64,000 nucleotides of DNA, taken from the NCBI GenBank assembly GCA_938045565.1, contig CALIAZ010000021.1, positions 55,746 through 119,745 of the forward strand, given 5' to 3'. The notes beneath the pieces were generated by a model, which did no database searches, was not told the DNA's origin, and saw only the letters and a list, made by a program, of their open reading frames with translations. The position numbers and the translations under genes are program-made. Shown here one piece after another: positions 33,653-40,932 of this stretch; position 1 is the first letter of the stretch, and every line of letters starts with the position of its first letter. The DNA comes from an uncultured Atopobium sp. (GTDB taxonomy: Bacteria > Actinomycetota > Coriobacteriia > Coriobacteriales > Atopobiaceae).

Positions 33653-35543
33653 CTATTTTTTGCCTTTATTATATTTAGCTTCTAATTCTTCATACCTTTC
33701 TTTTTTTTCTAGAAGATTCGGATCCTTCTCGAGTTTACACTTAAATTTAGTTCCTAATTCTTTGAGTAAGTCATATAAGGCATTATCCTCTTTTACAATT
33801 TTTTCAATTTCTTCATACTCCTTTATCTGATCTGCTGTGATATTTAAATAGTCTGATTTAAACTCAAAATTCCCTGTGGTCAATTCCTTGCTTAACCATT
33901 GCATTCTACTATCTTGGTTAAACACTCCCTCAATAATAAAGTTATCCAGTGTTTTATTGGTTTCTATTGAAGACTCTTCTTTTATAACTTTAATTTTTTC
34001 GACAGGATTCTTATTGCCAAGTTTTTCATTAAGTTCCTTTGAGAGTAAAGTAAGGTTGCTCAATAGACAGCTATTTTCAGTCCCATCATCGCTATTTAGA
34101 TGCTCAATAGTTAATAAGTCAGGATTAAGTTGAGTGTCACTTTGCATTTTCTTATAAATCTCGCACAATATATATTTAACAAGTGACCCATTTTTGGTTA
34201 TTCCAGAGTTCTTTTTATTGGAATATCTAAGACTAGGATTAGTCTCAAGATATTTCTTTATTCCATTGTCTAATTCAATCAACTCAGCAAGTTTAGAAAA
34301 TAATGAGGCAACATAAATCAACAACTCATTTTTGTGAGATGAGTTATAGATCTTAAAAGAATACTCCGTTATATATTTATCAATTTTATTTCCAGGAATC
34401 CTCTCAAGGTTAAAAATAAAAAAATAATTCCTTAGTTGACAAAGTGTTTGAATAAATAGACTTTCGCTGTTAAATTCCTTAGCAAGTTTAATATGAAGCG
34501 CCGCAAGTAGAGCGCTTATCTGTCTATTATTTTTTTAATTGGAAATACCTAATGTAATTATTCTCATTCGGAGATTCAGTAACATATTTGTAGCTAATTG
34601 AAAAATTCTTTAGAGCTTCAAGAAGGTCGCTCATTCTATCTATATCTACTTTTTCTTTAATGAGTTTATAAACACTATCTTTATTTTGAGGTTTACCAAT
34701 ATAACATTTTACAAAATGATGCAGAGCAGTGTCTGAATCTTTTAAATGAGTGTGGGTAAAATTATTTTCGATTTCTTTCCAAGTTTCTTTTGCTTTATCA
34801 ATCACATCGGCTTCTCGAGGTGTGATGTATTTCATTACCCTATTTTTTAGTAATTCCATCTGCAAAAGTTTTTGTCCTCTTGCATTCAAAACTTCAAAAA
34901 TATTATAAATCTCTTCATCTTCTTCGGAGATAATTTCAACAATGTTGATTGATAGAAGCTTACTAAAAAATTTTTCTAACTGATTAAAATCATACTGTTT
35001 AAATTCATCCAAAAAGAAATTAAATAGTTTATAAATTGGTTTGTTACTATTAGTGGGGATGTAAGTTTGATCAAGAGCACTTTGGCATATAGCCTTAATA
35101 TCTGAAGTGATTTCAGCATTATCAAGTTTAAATATTTTTTCAGAATCAGAATAACTTGTTAGATATATATATGTTTTCTCAATATAATCTGCACGTGATG
35201 CAGCGACATTACTTCCTAAAGAGCGATAACGAGAGCAAAGTGCTATAAAAATGACAAAGATCGTTGTAAGCCTTTGCTGTCCATCAATAATCTCATATGA
35301 CTCGATTCCAAGAGAGTCATTATAATTATTTTCAGGATACTTTTTGTTCAATACTATAGCTCCAAAAAAATGGCTCCAATTCACCGCCGTATCATTTTCT
35401 CTTATTGTAAATTTAATGTCATTTAGAAGTTCACTCCAGTTAATATTTTCCCAAACATATCCTCTTTGATATCTAGGCACAGAATAAATACGTTGGCTTT
35501 CAAAGATATTTGAAATCTTTCTATTTTCTGTCTTAAATGACAT
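33653..35543 (-). pseudogene. GmrSD-like DUF262/DUF1524 protein, frameshifted at an A7 tract
   Basis: With one A removed from the A7 run (minus strand, 34530-34536) the region reads as one 629-residue protein. The N-terminal DUF262 part (35543-34527) has SVPRYQRGYVWE, the nucleotide-binding signature YEIIDGQQRLTTIF and EVLNARGQKLLQMELLKNR. The C-terminal DUF1524 part (34449-33653) has the nuclease-like block LLTIEHLNSDD and SNLTLLSKELNEKLGNK. GmrSD-type enzymes are type IV restriction systems that cut DNA with modified bases, often phage DNA. As read, the gene would give a 338-residue DUF262 protein and, from a TTG, a separate C-terminal half. G+C is about 30% in a sampled 60-bp line, far below the flanking genes, which indicates transfer. 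Sequencing error, true inactivation and phase variation are all possible. Confidence 0.8.
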
Positions 35544-35578
35544 TTTATATCCTTTACTGCTAGATACATAATAATATC

Positions 35579-35607
35579 TATATATCTTCTTTTATAAGAA
35601 TTGTCAA
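35579..35607 (-). promoter_or_regulatory. Promoter of the GmrSD-like gene
   Basis: On the minus strand, TTGACA (35602-35607), 17 bp, TATATA (35579-35584). The likely transcript start is about 30 bp before the ATG, which has an AAAGGA site. It shows that the gene has its own strong start rather than relying on rpsJ. Confidence 0.7.
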
Positions 35608-35639
35608 ATAACATATAAAGTTTTTTTACGTATTATTTA

Positions 35640-35680
35640 ATATAAAACCCTCCTACGCGGGGATGCGCAGGAGGGTTTGC
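35640..35680 (-). terminator. Terminator after rpsJ
   Basis: Arms 35645-35658 and 35665-35678 form a 14-bp stem with one mismatch, followed on the minus strand by TTTTATATT. It ends the str operon transcript before the inserted genes. Confidence 0.9.
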
Positions 35681-35701
35681 ACGTTGGATTAAGCCGTATG
35701 C

Positions 35702-36010
35702 TTAGAGCTTGATCTCGATATCGACACCAGCTGGAAGGTCGAGACGCATAAGCGAATCAACGGTAGAAGCGCTTGGGTCGAGAATATCGATGAGACGCTT
35801 GTGAGTGCGCATCTCAAACTGATCACGGGAATCCTTATCCTTGTGTGGTGAGCGGATAACGGTGTAAAGGTTACGCTCGGTTGGCAGAGGGATAGGACCG
35901 GAAACACGCGCACCTGTCTTCTGTGCGGTGTCAACAATCAGCTTAGCGGACTGATCAATGACCTCGTGATCATAGCCCTTGAGGCGAATCCTGATCTTCT
36001 GGCTTGACAC
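35702..36010 (-). CDS. rpsJ: 30S ribosomal protein S10
   Basis: A 102-residue protein, also NusE in antitermination. QKIRIRLKGYDHEVIDQSA and the GPIPLPTERN loop are standard. The GTG at 36010 is preferred: GGAGG lies 8 bases before it, and it gives the exact family length, whereas the ATG five codons upstream forms part of that ribosome site. It is joined to fusA (43-bp gap) and cut off from rplC by a terminator and two inserted genes. Confidence 0.97.
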   Translation of the reverse strand: MSSQKIRIRLKGYDHEVIDQSAKLIVDTAQKTGARVSGPIPLPTERNLYTVIRSPHKDKDSRDQFEMRTHKRLIDILDPSASTVDSLMRLDLPAGVDIEIKL

Positions 36011-36053
36011 TTTGGGTACCTCCATACATGAGCTAGAGCTCGTGGTCGTTTAC

Positions 36054-38150
36054 TTAGGATGCAGAGCCGCCGTTTTTGGCGACAATCTCTTCGCGTACAG
36101 CGTTAGGAACGGGCTCGTAAGAATCGAACTGCATGGTGTAGCTCGCACGGCCCTGGGTCTGGGAACGAAGGTCGGTTGCGTAACCGAACATCTCACCAAG
36201 AGGCACCTTAGCGCGGATGACCTTGGCGTCCATACGATCGTCCATACCCTCAATCTTGCCACGACGGGAAGAAAGGTTGCCCATAACGTCGCCCATGTAC
36301 TGCTCAGGCGTCTCAACCTCAACAGACTCAACTGGCTCGAGAAGGACAGGGTTGGACTTCTTAAGAGCATCCTTAATTGCCATAGAACCAGCAATCTTAA
36401 ATGCTGCCTCAGAAGAGTCGACCTCGTGGTAAGAACCGTCAACAAGGGTGACCTTGATGTCGACTACTGGGTAACCAGCAATGACACCGTTCTCAAGAGC
36501 CTCGCGGATGCCCTTATCGATAGATGGGATGTACTCCTTAGGAATAACACCACCGACGATAGCATTGACAAACTCGTAACCCTTGCCCTCTTCCTGTGGC
36601 TCAAGGTCGATGACTGCGTGGCCATACTGGCCCTTACCACCGGACTGACGGACAAACTTGCCCTCAGCGTGGCTTACTGCCTTACCAGCAGTCTCGCGGT
36701 AAGCAACCTGTGGCTTACCAACGTTGCAGTCAACCTTAAACTCACGACGGAGACGGTCAACAATAATCTCAAGGTGAAGCTCGCCCATACCAGCAATGAT
36801 GGTCTGGCCGGTCTCGTGATCAGTGTGAACCTGGAAGGTTGGATCCTCTTCAGCCAGCTTAGCAAGGCCGATGGACATCTTCTCCTGCTCAGCCTTGGTC
36901 TTAGGCTCAACAGCAACGTCGATAACAGGATCTGCGAAGCTGATGGACTCAAGGATGATTGGATTCTTCTCGTCACAAAGGGTGTCACCAGTAGTGGTGT
37001 TCTTCAAACCAACGCATGCAACAATGTCGCCTGCGGAGCACTCGTCACGGTCAACACGGTCGTTTGCGTTCATCTCAAGGATGCGACCAAAGCGCTCACG
37101 GTTGTCCTTGACGGAGTTGTAAACGTAAGAACCTGCCTCTGCCTGACCAGAGTAAACACGAATGTAGGTAAGCTTACCAACATAAGGGTCAGTCATGATC
37201 TTGAATGCAAGAGCGGAGAATGGCTCCTTAACGTCTGCGTGACGGACAGCCTCGTCACCCTTAGGAGTGACACCGTCAATCTCTGGAACATCCAGAGGGC
37301 TTGGAAGGAAGTCGATGACAGCGTCCAGAAGCTCCTGGATACCCTTGTTCTTGTAAGCAGAGCCAACAAAGACAGGGTTAATCTGACCAGCAAGAACGCC
37401 AGCACGAAGAGCACCCTTAAGGGTCTCAACGTCAACCTCTTCACCCTCGAGAACAGCCATCATAAGCTCCTCAGAGAAGTCAGAAGCTGCCTCAAGAAGC
37501 TCTTCACGCTTCTCAGCTGCAATCTCTGCAAACTCTGCAGGAATCTCGTCGAGTGGCTCAGGGTAAATCATGCCCTTAGCATCCTCTTTGAAGTCCCATG
37601 CAGTGTTGGTGACAAGGTCGATAAGACCCCAGAAGTTGGACTCAGCGCCCATTGGGACCTGAGCTGCAATTGCGTTTGCGCCGAGGCGGTCACGCATGGT
37701 CTGGATTGCACGGAAGAAGTCAGCGCCTACGCGGTCAAACTTGTTGATGAATGCAATACGAGGTACGCCGTACTTAGTTGCCTGACGCCAAACGGTCTCG
37801 GACTGTGGCTGAACGCCTGCAACTGCGTCGAAAACTGCAACTGCGCCGTCCAGAACACGGAGAGAACGCTCAACCTCAGCGGTAAAGTCAACGTGGCCTG
37901 GGGTATCGATAATCTGGATAACATGGTCTTTCCAGAAGCAAGTAGTAGCTGCGGAAGTAATGGTTACACCGCGCTCCTGCTCCTGAACCATCCAGTCCAT
38001 AGTTGCTGCACCGTCGTGAACCTCACCAATCTTGTGGGTCTTACCGGTGTAGTAAAGAATACGCTCCGTAGTGGTGGTCTTACCAGCATCGATGTGGGCC
38101 ATGATGCCGATGTTACGGAGGTCTTTAAGATTGTACTTAGTCTTAGCCAT
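36054..38150 (-). CDS. fusA: Elongation factor G
   Basis: A 698-residue GTPase that drives ribosomal translocation. G1 is AHIDAGKTTTTERIL, switch II region DTPGHVDFTAEVERSL, G4 NKFDRVGADF. Domains II-V follow in full length. It is 24 bp after rpsG in the rpsL-rpsG-fusA-rpsJ order; tuf is not here but lies at 53942-55147. Confidence 0.98.
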   Translation of the reverse strand: MAKTKYNLKDLRNIGIMAHIDAGKTTTTERILYYTGKTHKIGEVHDGAATMDWMVQEQERGVTITSAATTCFWKDHVIQIIDTPGHVDFTAEVERSLRVLDGAVAVFDAVAGVQPQSETVWRQATKYGVPRIAFINKFDRVGADFFRAIQTMRDRLGANAIAAQVPMGAESNFWGLIDLVTNTAWDFKEDAKGMIYPEPLDEIPAEFAEIAAEKREELLEAASDFSEELMMAVLEGEEVDVETLKGALRAGVLAGQINPVFVGSAYKNKGIQELLDAVIDFLPSPLDVPEIDGVTPKGDEAVRHADVKEPFSALAFKIMTDPYVGKLTYIRVYSGQAEAGSYVYNSVKDNRERFGRILEMNANDRVDRDECSAGDIVACVGLKNTTTGDTLCDEKNPIILESISFADPVIDVAVEPKTKAEQEKMSIGLAKLAEEDPTFQVHTDHETGQTIIAGMGELHLEIIVDRLRREFKVDCNVGKPQVAYRETAGKAVSHAEGKFVRQSGGKGQYGHAVIDLEPQEEGKGYEFVNAIVGGVIPKEYIPSIDKGIREALENGVIAGYPVVDIKVTLVDGSYHEVDSSEAAFKIAGSMAIKDALKKSNPVLLEPVESVEVETPEQYMGDVMGNLSSRRGKIEGMDDRMDAKVIRAKVPLGEMFGYATDLRSQTQGRASYTMQFDSYEPVPNAVREEIVAKNGGSAS

Positions 38151-38174
38151 TTGTTTGCTACTCCTGAATTCCGA

Positions 38175-38645
38175 CTAGAAGCGGTAGTGGGAGAAGGCGC
38201 GGTTGGCCTCAGCCATCTTGTACAGGTCCTCGCGGCGTTTGACGGATGCACCTACGCCATTAGTTGCGTCGATAATCTCGTTTGCAAGACGCTCTGCCAT
38301 GGTCTTCTCTTTACGGCTACGGCTGAAAGTGACCATCCAGCGAATAGCAAGAGTAGTTGCACGGCGGGAGTTAACCTCCATTGGGACCTGGTAAGTAGCG
38401 CCACCAACACGCTTAGGCTTAACCTCAAGTGTTGGGCGAATGTTATCCATAGCCTTCTTGAAGACAGTGAGAGCATCCTCGCCCGTCTTCTCTGCAACGA
38501 TATCAAATGCACCGTAGACAATACGCTCTGCGGTTGCTTTCTTACCGTCGAGAAGGACCTTGTTAATGAGCTGGGTTACCAGACGATTGTTGTAGACGGC
38601 GTCAGGCATAACCTCACGACGTACTGCTGCTGCGCGACGCGGCAT
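38175..38645 (-). CDS. rpsG: 30S ribosomal protein S7
   Basis: A 156-residue head protein that starts 3' domain assembly (MPRRAAAVRREVMPDAVYNN; GGATYQVPMEVNSRRATTLA). It lies 38 bp after rpsL. In E. coli S7 represses the str operon; no such site is claimed here. Confidence 0.97.
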   Translation of the reverse strand: MPRRAAAVRREVMPDAVYNNRLVTQLINKVLLDGKKATAERIVYGAFDIVAEKTGEDALTVFKKAMDNIRPTLEVKPKRVGGATYQVPMEVNSRRATTLAIRWMVTFSRSRKEKTMAERLANEIIDATNGVGASVKRREDLYKMAEANRAFSHYRF

Positions 38646-38683
38646 ATTAATCTCCTAAGAACTAGTTCGAGTAGTGGACGTGA

Positions 38684-39055
38684 TTACTTAGCACGCTTAG
38701 TGCCGTAACGAGAACGGCCCTGAGCACGATTCTGAACTGCTGCGCAGTCGAATGCACCGCGAACAACCTTATAACGAACACCAGGAAGGTCACGGACACG
38801 GCCGCCACGAACCAGAACAATGGAGTGCTCCTGGAGGTTGTGGCCCTCACCAGGAATGTAAGCGGTTACCTCAATGCCATTAACAAGACGAACACGAGCA
38901 ACCTTACGGAGTGCTGAGTTAGGCTTCTTTGGCGTTGTGGTGAAAACGCGGGTGCAAACACCGCGCTTCTGTGGGTTGTGCTGAAGAGCGGCGTTCTTGG
39001 ACTTTGACTTGACGCTCACGCGGCCCTTACGTACGAGCTGGTTAATAGTAGGCAA
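38684..39055 (-). CDS. rpsL: 30S ribosomal protein S12, with Arg at residue 88
   Basis: A 123-residue decoding-centre protein. The start is TTG at 39055 (PTINQLVRKGR follows), with AAGGAGAAGA before it. The PKKPNS block keeps Lys43, but the second key block reads GRVRDLPGVRY, with Arg (codon CGT, 38792-38794) at residue 88 where most bacteria have Lys. K88R is a known streptomycin-resistance substitution in other species. It could be acquired or natural in this lineage. It leads the str operon and has a near-consensus promoter. Confidence 0.97.
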   Translation of the reverse strand: MPTINQLVRKGRVSVKSKSKNAALQHNPQKRGVCTRVFTTTPKKPNSALRKVARVRLVNGIEVTAYIPGEGHNLQEHSIVLVRGGRVRDLPGVRYKVVRGAFDCAAVQNRAQGRSRYGTKRAK

Positions 39056-39429
39056 GATCTTCTCCTTCTTATACCTATCTACCTGCAGTTTTACATATTC
39101 GAAAGGCGACACAGCACTGTCCCCTTGGAATTACGCAAGGAAGAACTTTACGCCGACAACAACCACATGTCAACAAGCCACTGTTCCGGGCGTATCCATA
39201 TACAGAAAAAACACTTTTTCATTGGCGAGAAATACTTCTTATCGCACAACCTGCAGTCCGTACTTCTCCCTGTTCTGTAGTTTTCAAAATCTACTACAAA
39301 TTCGTTCTTTTGCAGAGCTGCAGAAACCATTCGAACTGATGAAATTTTGTAAAACCAACGGAACTGGGCCAGGTATGGTAACGCAGAAACTAAATTGATA
39401 CATTTTTTTGGCAGTACTAGTAATTTAAC
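39056..39429 (-). other. Upstream region of rpsL
   Basis: This 374-bp gap holds the rpsL leader, its promoter (39145-39173), the CCGGGCGTATCCAT element (39186-39199), one copy of the 10-base core TGGCGAGAAA (39223-39232) and then AT-rich sequence without a gene up to the acetyltransferase gene. Confidence 0.6.
39145..39173 (-). promoter_or_regulatory. rpsL promoter
   Basis: On the minus strand, TTGACA (39168-39173), 17 bp, TAAAGT (39145-39150). The -35 is perfect. The transcript would start about 80 bp before the TTG of rpsL, which supports that start. Confidence 0.8.
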
Positions 39430-40305
39430 TTAGCCCAAAATAACCTCAAGCTCAAAGACAATCTTCCCGTCTTCAAACCAAAACATGTCACATGAACGTG
39501 TACCCGCATCGCTTACAAGCATAGCGGCAAGGCATGAATTATCGGCTCCTGTGTACAGGCCTTCGCAGCTAAACGTTGCATTACTCCCCCTGTACGCCGA
39601 ACGAATACAGTTCATATAGGCGCACTTGCCTTTGATTATCTTAGTTTGCCCAGCTTCTCGAAGTTCCCAAACAACATCCTTGGCAAGAAATGTCTCGTAT
39701 GTTTCCCAATCGCGCATATTTTCCGCTTGGAAGAACTGAGCGAGAAGTTCTTCATTGTCAGAAGAAAATACCGCACCGTTATCGAGAAATTCCTTAGTGC
39801 TGGATACTTCAGATACATCTGAGACTAACTTCAAAACAGCAATCAATTCTTCGCCGTCCTTCTCGCCCGTCTCAACGAATCCAAACGAACGATAGAGATC
39901 CCGAGCAGCTTTATTTTCAGGCTCATAAGAAAGCCAACAATACTCTGCTCTTCCACAAGGAAAAGTGCGTATAAACTCCAACGCAAGGTTGAGTGCTTCT
40001 TTACCGTATCCCCTACCTTGGTACTTTAAATCAATCATCAAGCGTCGGAGATCATAGTTATTTTGAGCTATTGCTGGAGCGTCATCCCAGCTGCTGTCTG
40101 TACCAAAACCAATCATTAAAAAACCTACCGGCACATCATCTTTGTATATACCAAAGGGAAAGATCTGTCCGTTTTCTGTCTTAGAAATATAGGCTTCGAT
40201 AAGACTTATATCATTGCCAGCAACATAACTTTGCTGCTCTTTGGACACCTTAAGCTTAAGGATGTCCCATACGTTTCTTCCATCTATGTGCTGAAGACTT
40301 AGCAT
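39430..40305 (-). CDS. GNAT acetyltransferase fused to an NTF2/SnoaL-like domain
   Basis: A 291-residue two-domain protein. Residues 1-160 resemble diamine/spermidine-type GNAT N-acetyltransferases, with the acetyl-CoA loop YQGRGYGKEALNLAL and the C-terminal DLYRSFGFVETGE. Residues 180-291 resemble an NTF2/SnoaL-like fold (FFQAENMRDWETYETFLAKD, then MFWFEDGKIVFELEVILG), a domain that often binds small molecules. The pairing is unusual. It lies 63 bp after an ArsR-type regulator on the same strand, so they may be cotranscribed. The substrate is unknown. Confidence 0.8.
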   Translation of the reverse strand: MLSLQHIDGRNVWDILKLKVSKEQQSYVAGNDISLIEAYISKTENGQIFPFGIYKDDVPVGFLMIGFGTDSSWDDAPAIAQNNYDLRRLMIDLKYQGRGYGKEALNLALEFIRTFPCGRAEYCWLSYEPENKAARDLYRSFGFVETGEKDGEELIAVLKLVSDVSEVSSTKEFLDNGAVFSSDNEELLAQFFQAENMRDWETYETFLAKDVVWELREAGQTKIIKGKCAYMNCIRSAYRGSNATFSCEGLYTGADNSCLAAMLVSDAGTRSCDMFWFEDGKIVFELEVILG

Positions 40306-40368
40306 ACAGTATCAATCAAAAAATTCATTGCTCGTTGAAAATACAAGGCACCAAAAACTTCTAATGTT

Positions 40369-40737
40369 TTAGTGCTGATGTGCAGCGTGAGCAAGACCAA
40401 CACTAATAAGTGTAATGACATGATCATCAGCAAGAGAATAAATGACGCGACGACCATCTCTTTTTGCGGTTACCAGACCACGATCACGCAGGAGACGGAG
40501 CTGGTGAGAAGTAGCAGACTGAGAAACAGAGAGAAGCTCCTGCAGTTCAGTTACGCTCTTCTCGCCCAATAGAAGAGATCCCAAAATCTGAAAACGTGTA
40601 AAGTCAGAAAGCGCGTCATAAATTTGAGTGGCGTCGTAAATGATATCGTCATTAGTGAGAAACTCGTGTAGTTGTTCTTCAGAAACGCACTCGCAAATAT
40701 TGTTTGTATGCTCACACTCGTGAGAATGATTAGTCAT
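40369..40737 (-). CDS. ArsR/SmtB family metal-sensing repressor (CzrA-like site)
   Basis: A 122-residue winged-helix repressor. The DNA-binding helix is SQSATSHQLRLLRDRGLV. The last helix reads DDHVITLISVGLAHAAHQH, giving the D-x-H-x10-H-x2-H spacing of the alpha-5 zinc/cobalt site of CzrA. The N-terminus is rich in His and Cys (NHSHECEHTNNICEC). The alpha-3 cysteine pair of CadC/ArsR is absent. The usual target, a metal efflux pump, is not adjacent; only the GNAT fusion follows. Zinc or cobalt sensing is therefore inferred from site geometry. Confidence 0.9.
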   Translation of the reverse strand: MTNHSHECEHTNNICECVSEEQLHEFLTNDDIIYDATQIYDALSDFTRFQILGSLLLGEKSVTELQELLSVSQSATSHQLRLLRDRGLVTAKRDGRRVIYSLADDHVITLISVGLAHAAHQH

Positions 40738-40762
40738 GATACTTCCTACTCTTTATAACTCA

Positions 40763-40784
40763 AAGCTCTGAGTACACAGGGCTT
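40763..40784. promoter_or_regulatory. Candidate operator of the ArsR-type gene
   Basis: Imperfect inverted repeat AAGCTCTG-N6-CAGGGCTT, 26-47 bp before the regulator start and just upstream of a TATAAA -10-like element. Position fits self-repression; the sequence does not match the published CzrA/SmtB operators. Confidence 0.4.
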
Positions 40785-40842
40785 CTCACTAAATATTGTT
40801 TGTAATGCATCTTAGTATATACCGACTCTATCCCGTTAGAAC

Positions 40843-40882
40843 AAATAAAAAGAGGACTCCAGCTAACAGCAGAAGTCCTCTT
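40843..40882 (-). terminator. Terminator after rpoC
   Basis: Arms AAGAGGACT (40850-40858) and AGTCCTCTT (40874-40882) followed on the minus strand by TTTATTTG. Confidence 0.85.
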
Positions 40883-40932
40883 ATGTATCGGAGATAATCT
40901 CCGAAAAAATTTGATGTATTAGGCGAAACTAT

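Noticed and set aside
34527..34540. Programmed ribosomal frameshifting in the GmrSD-like gene
   Set aside because: An A7 tract alone is present; no downstream pseudoknot or upstream stimulatory ribosome site is evident, and the family is normally encoded in one frame. Mutation or slippage is simpler.
35979..38708. A very long open frame antisense to fusA and rpsG (over 900 codons), and similar ones opposite rpoC (41551-44346), rpoB (45822-48428) and nrdD (6224-8131)
   Set aside because: These arise from the strong codon bias of highly expressed genes, which removes stop codons on the opposite strand. The translations show no recognisable domain and the sense genes are certain.
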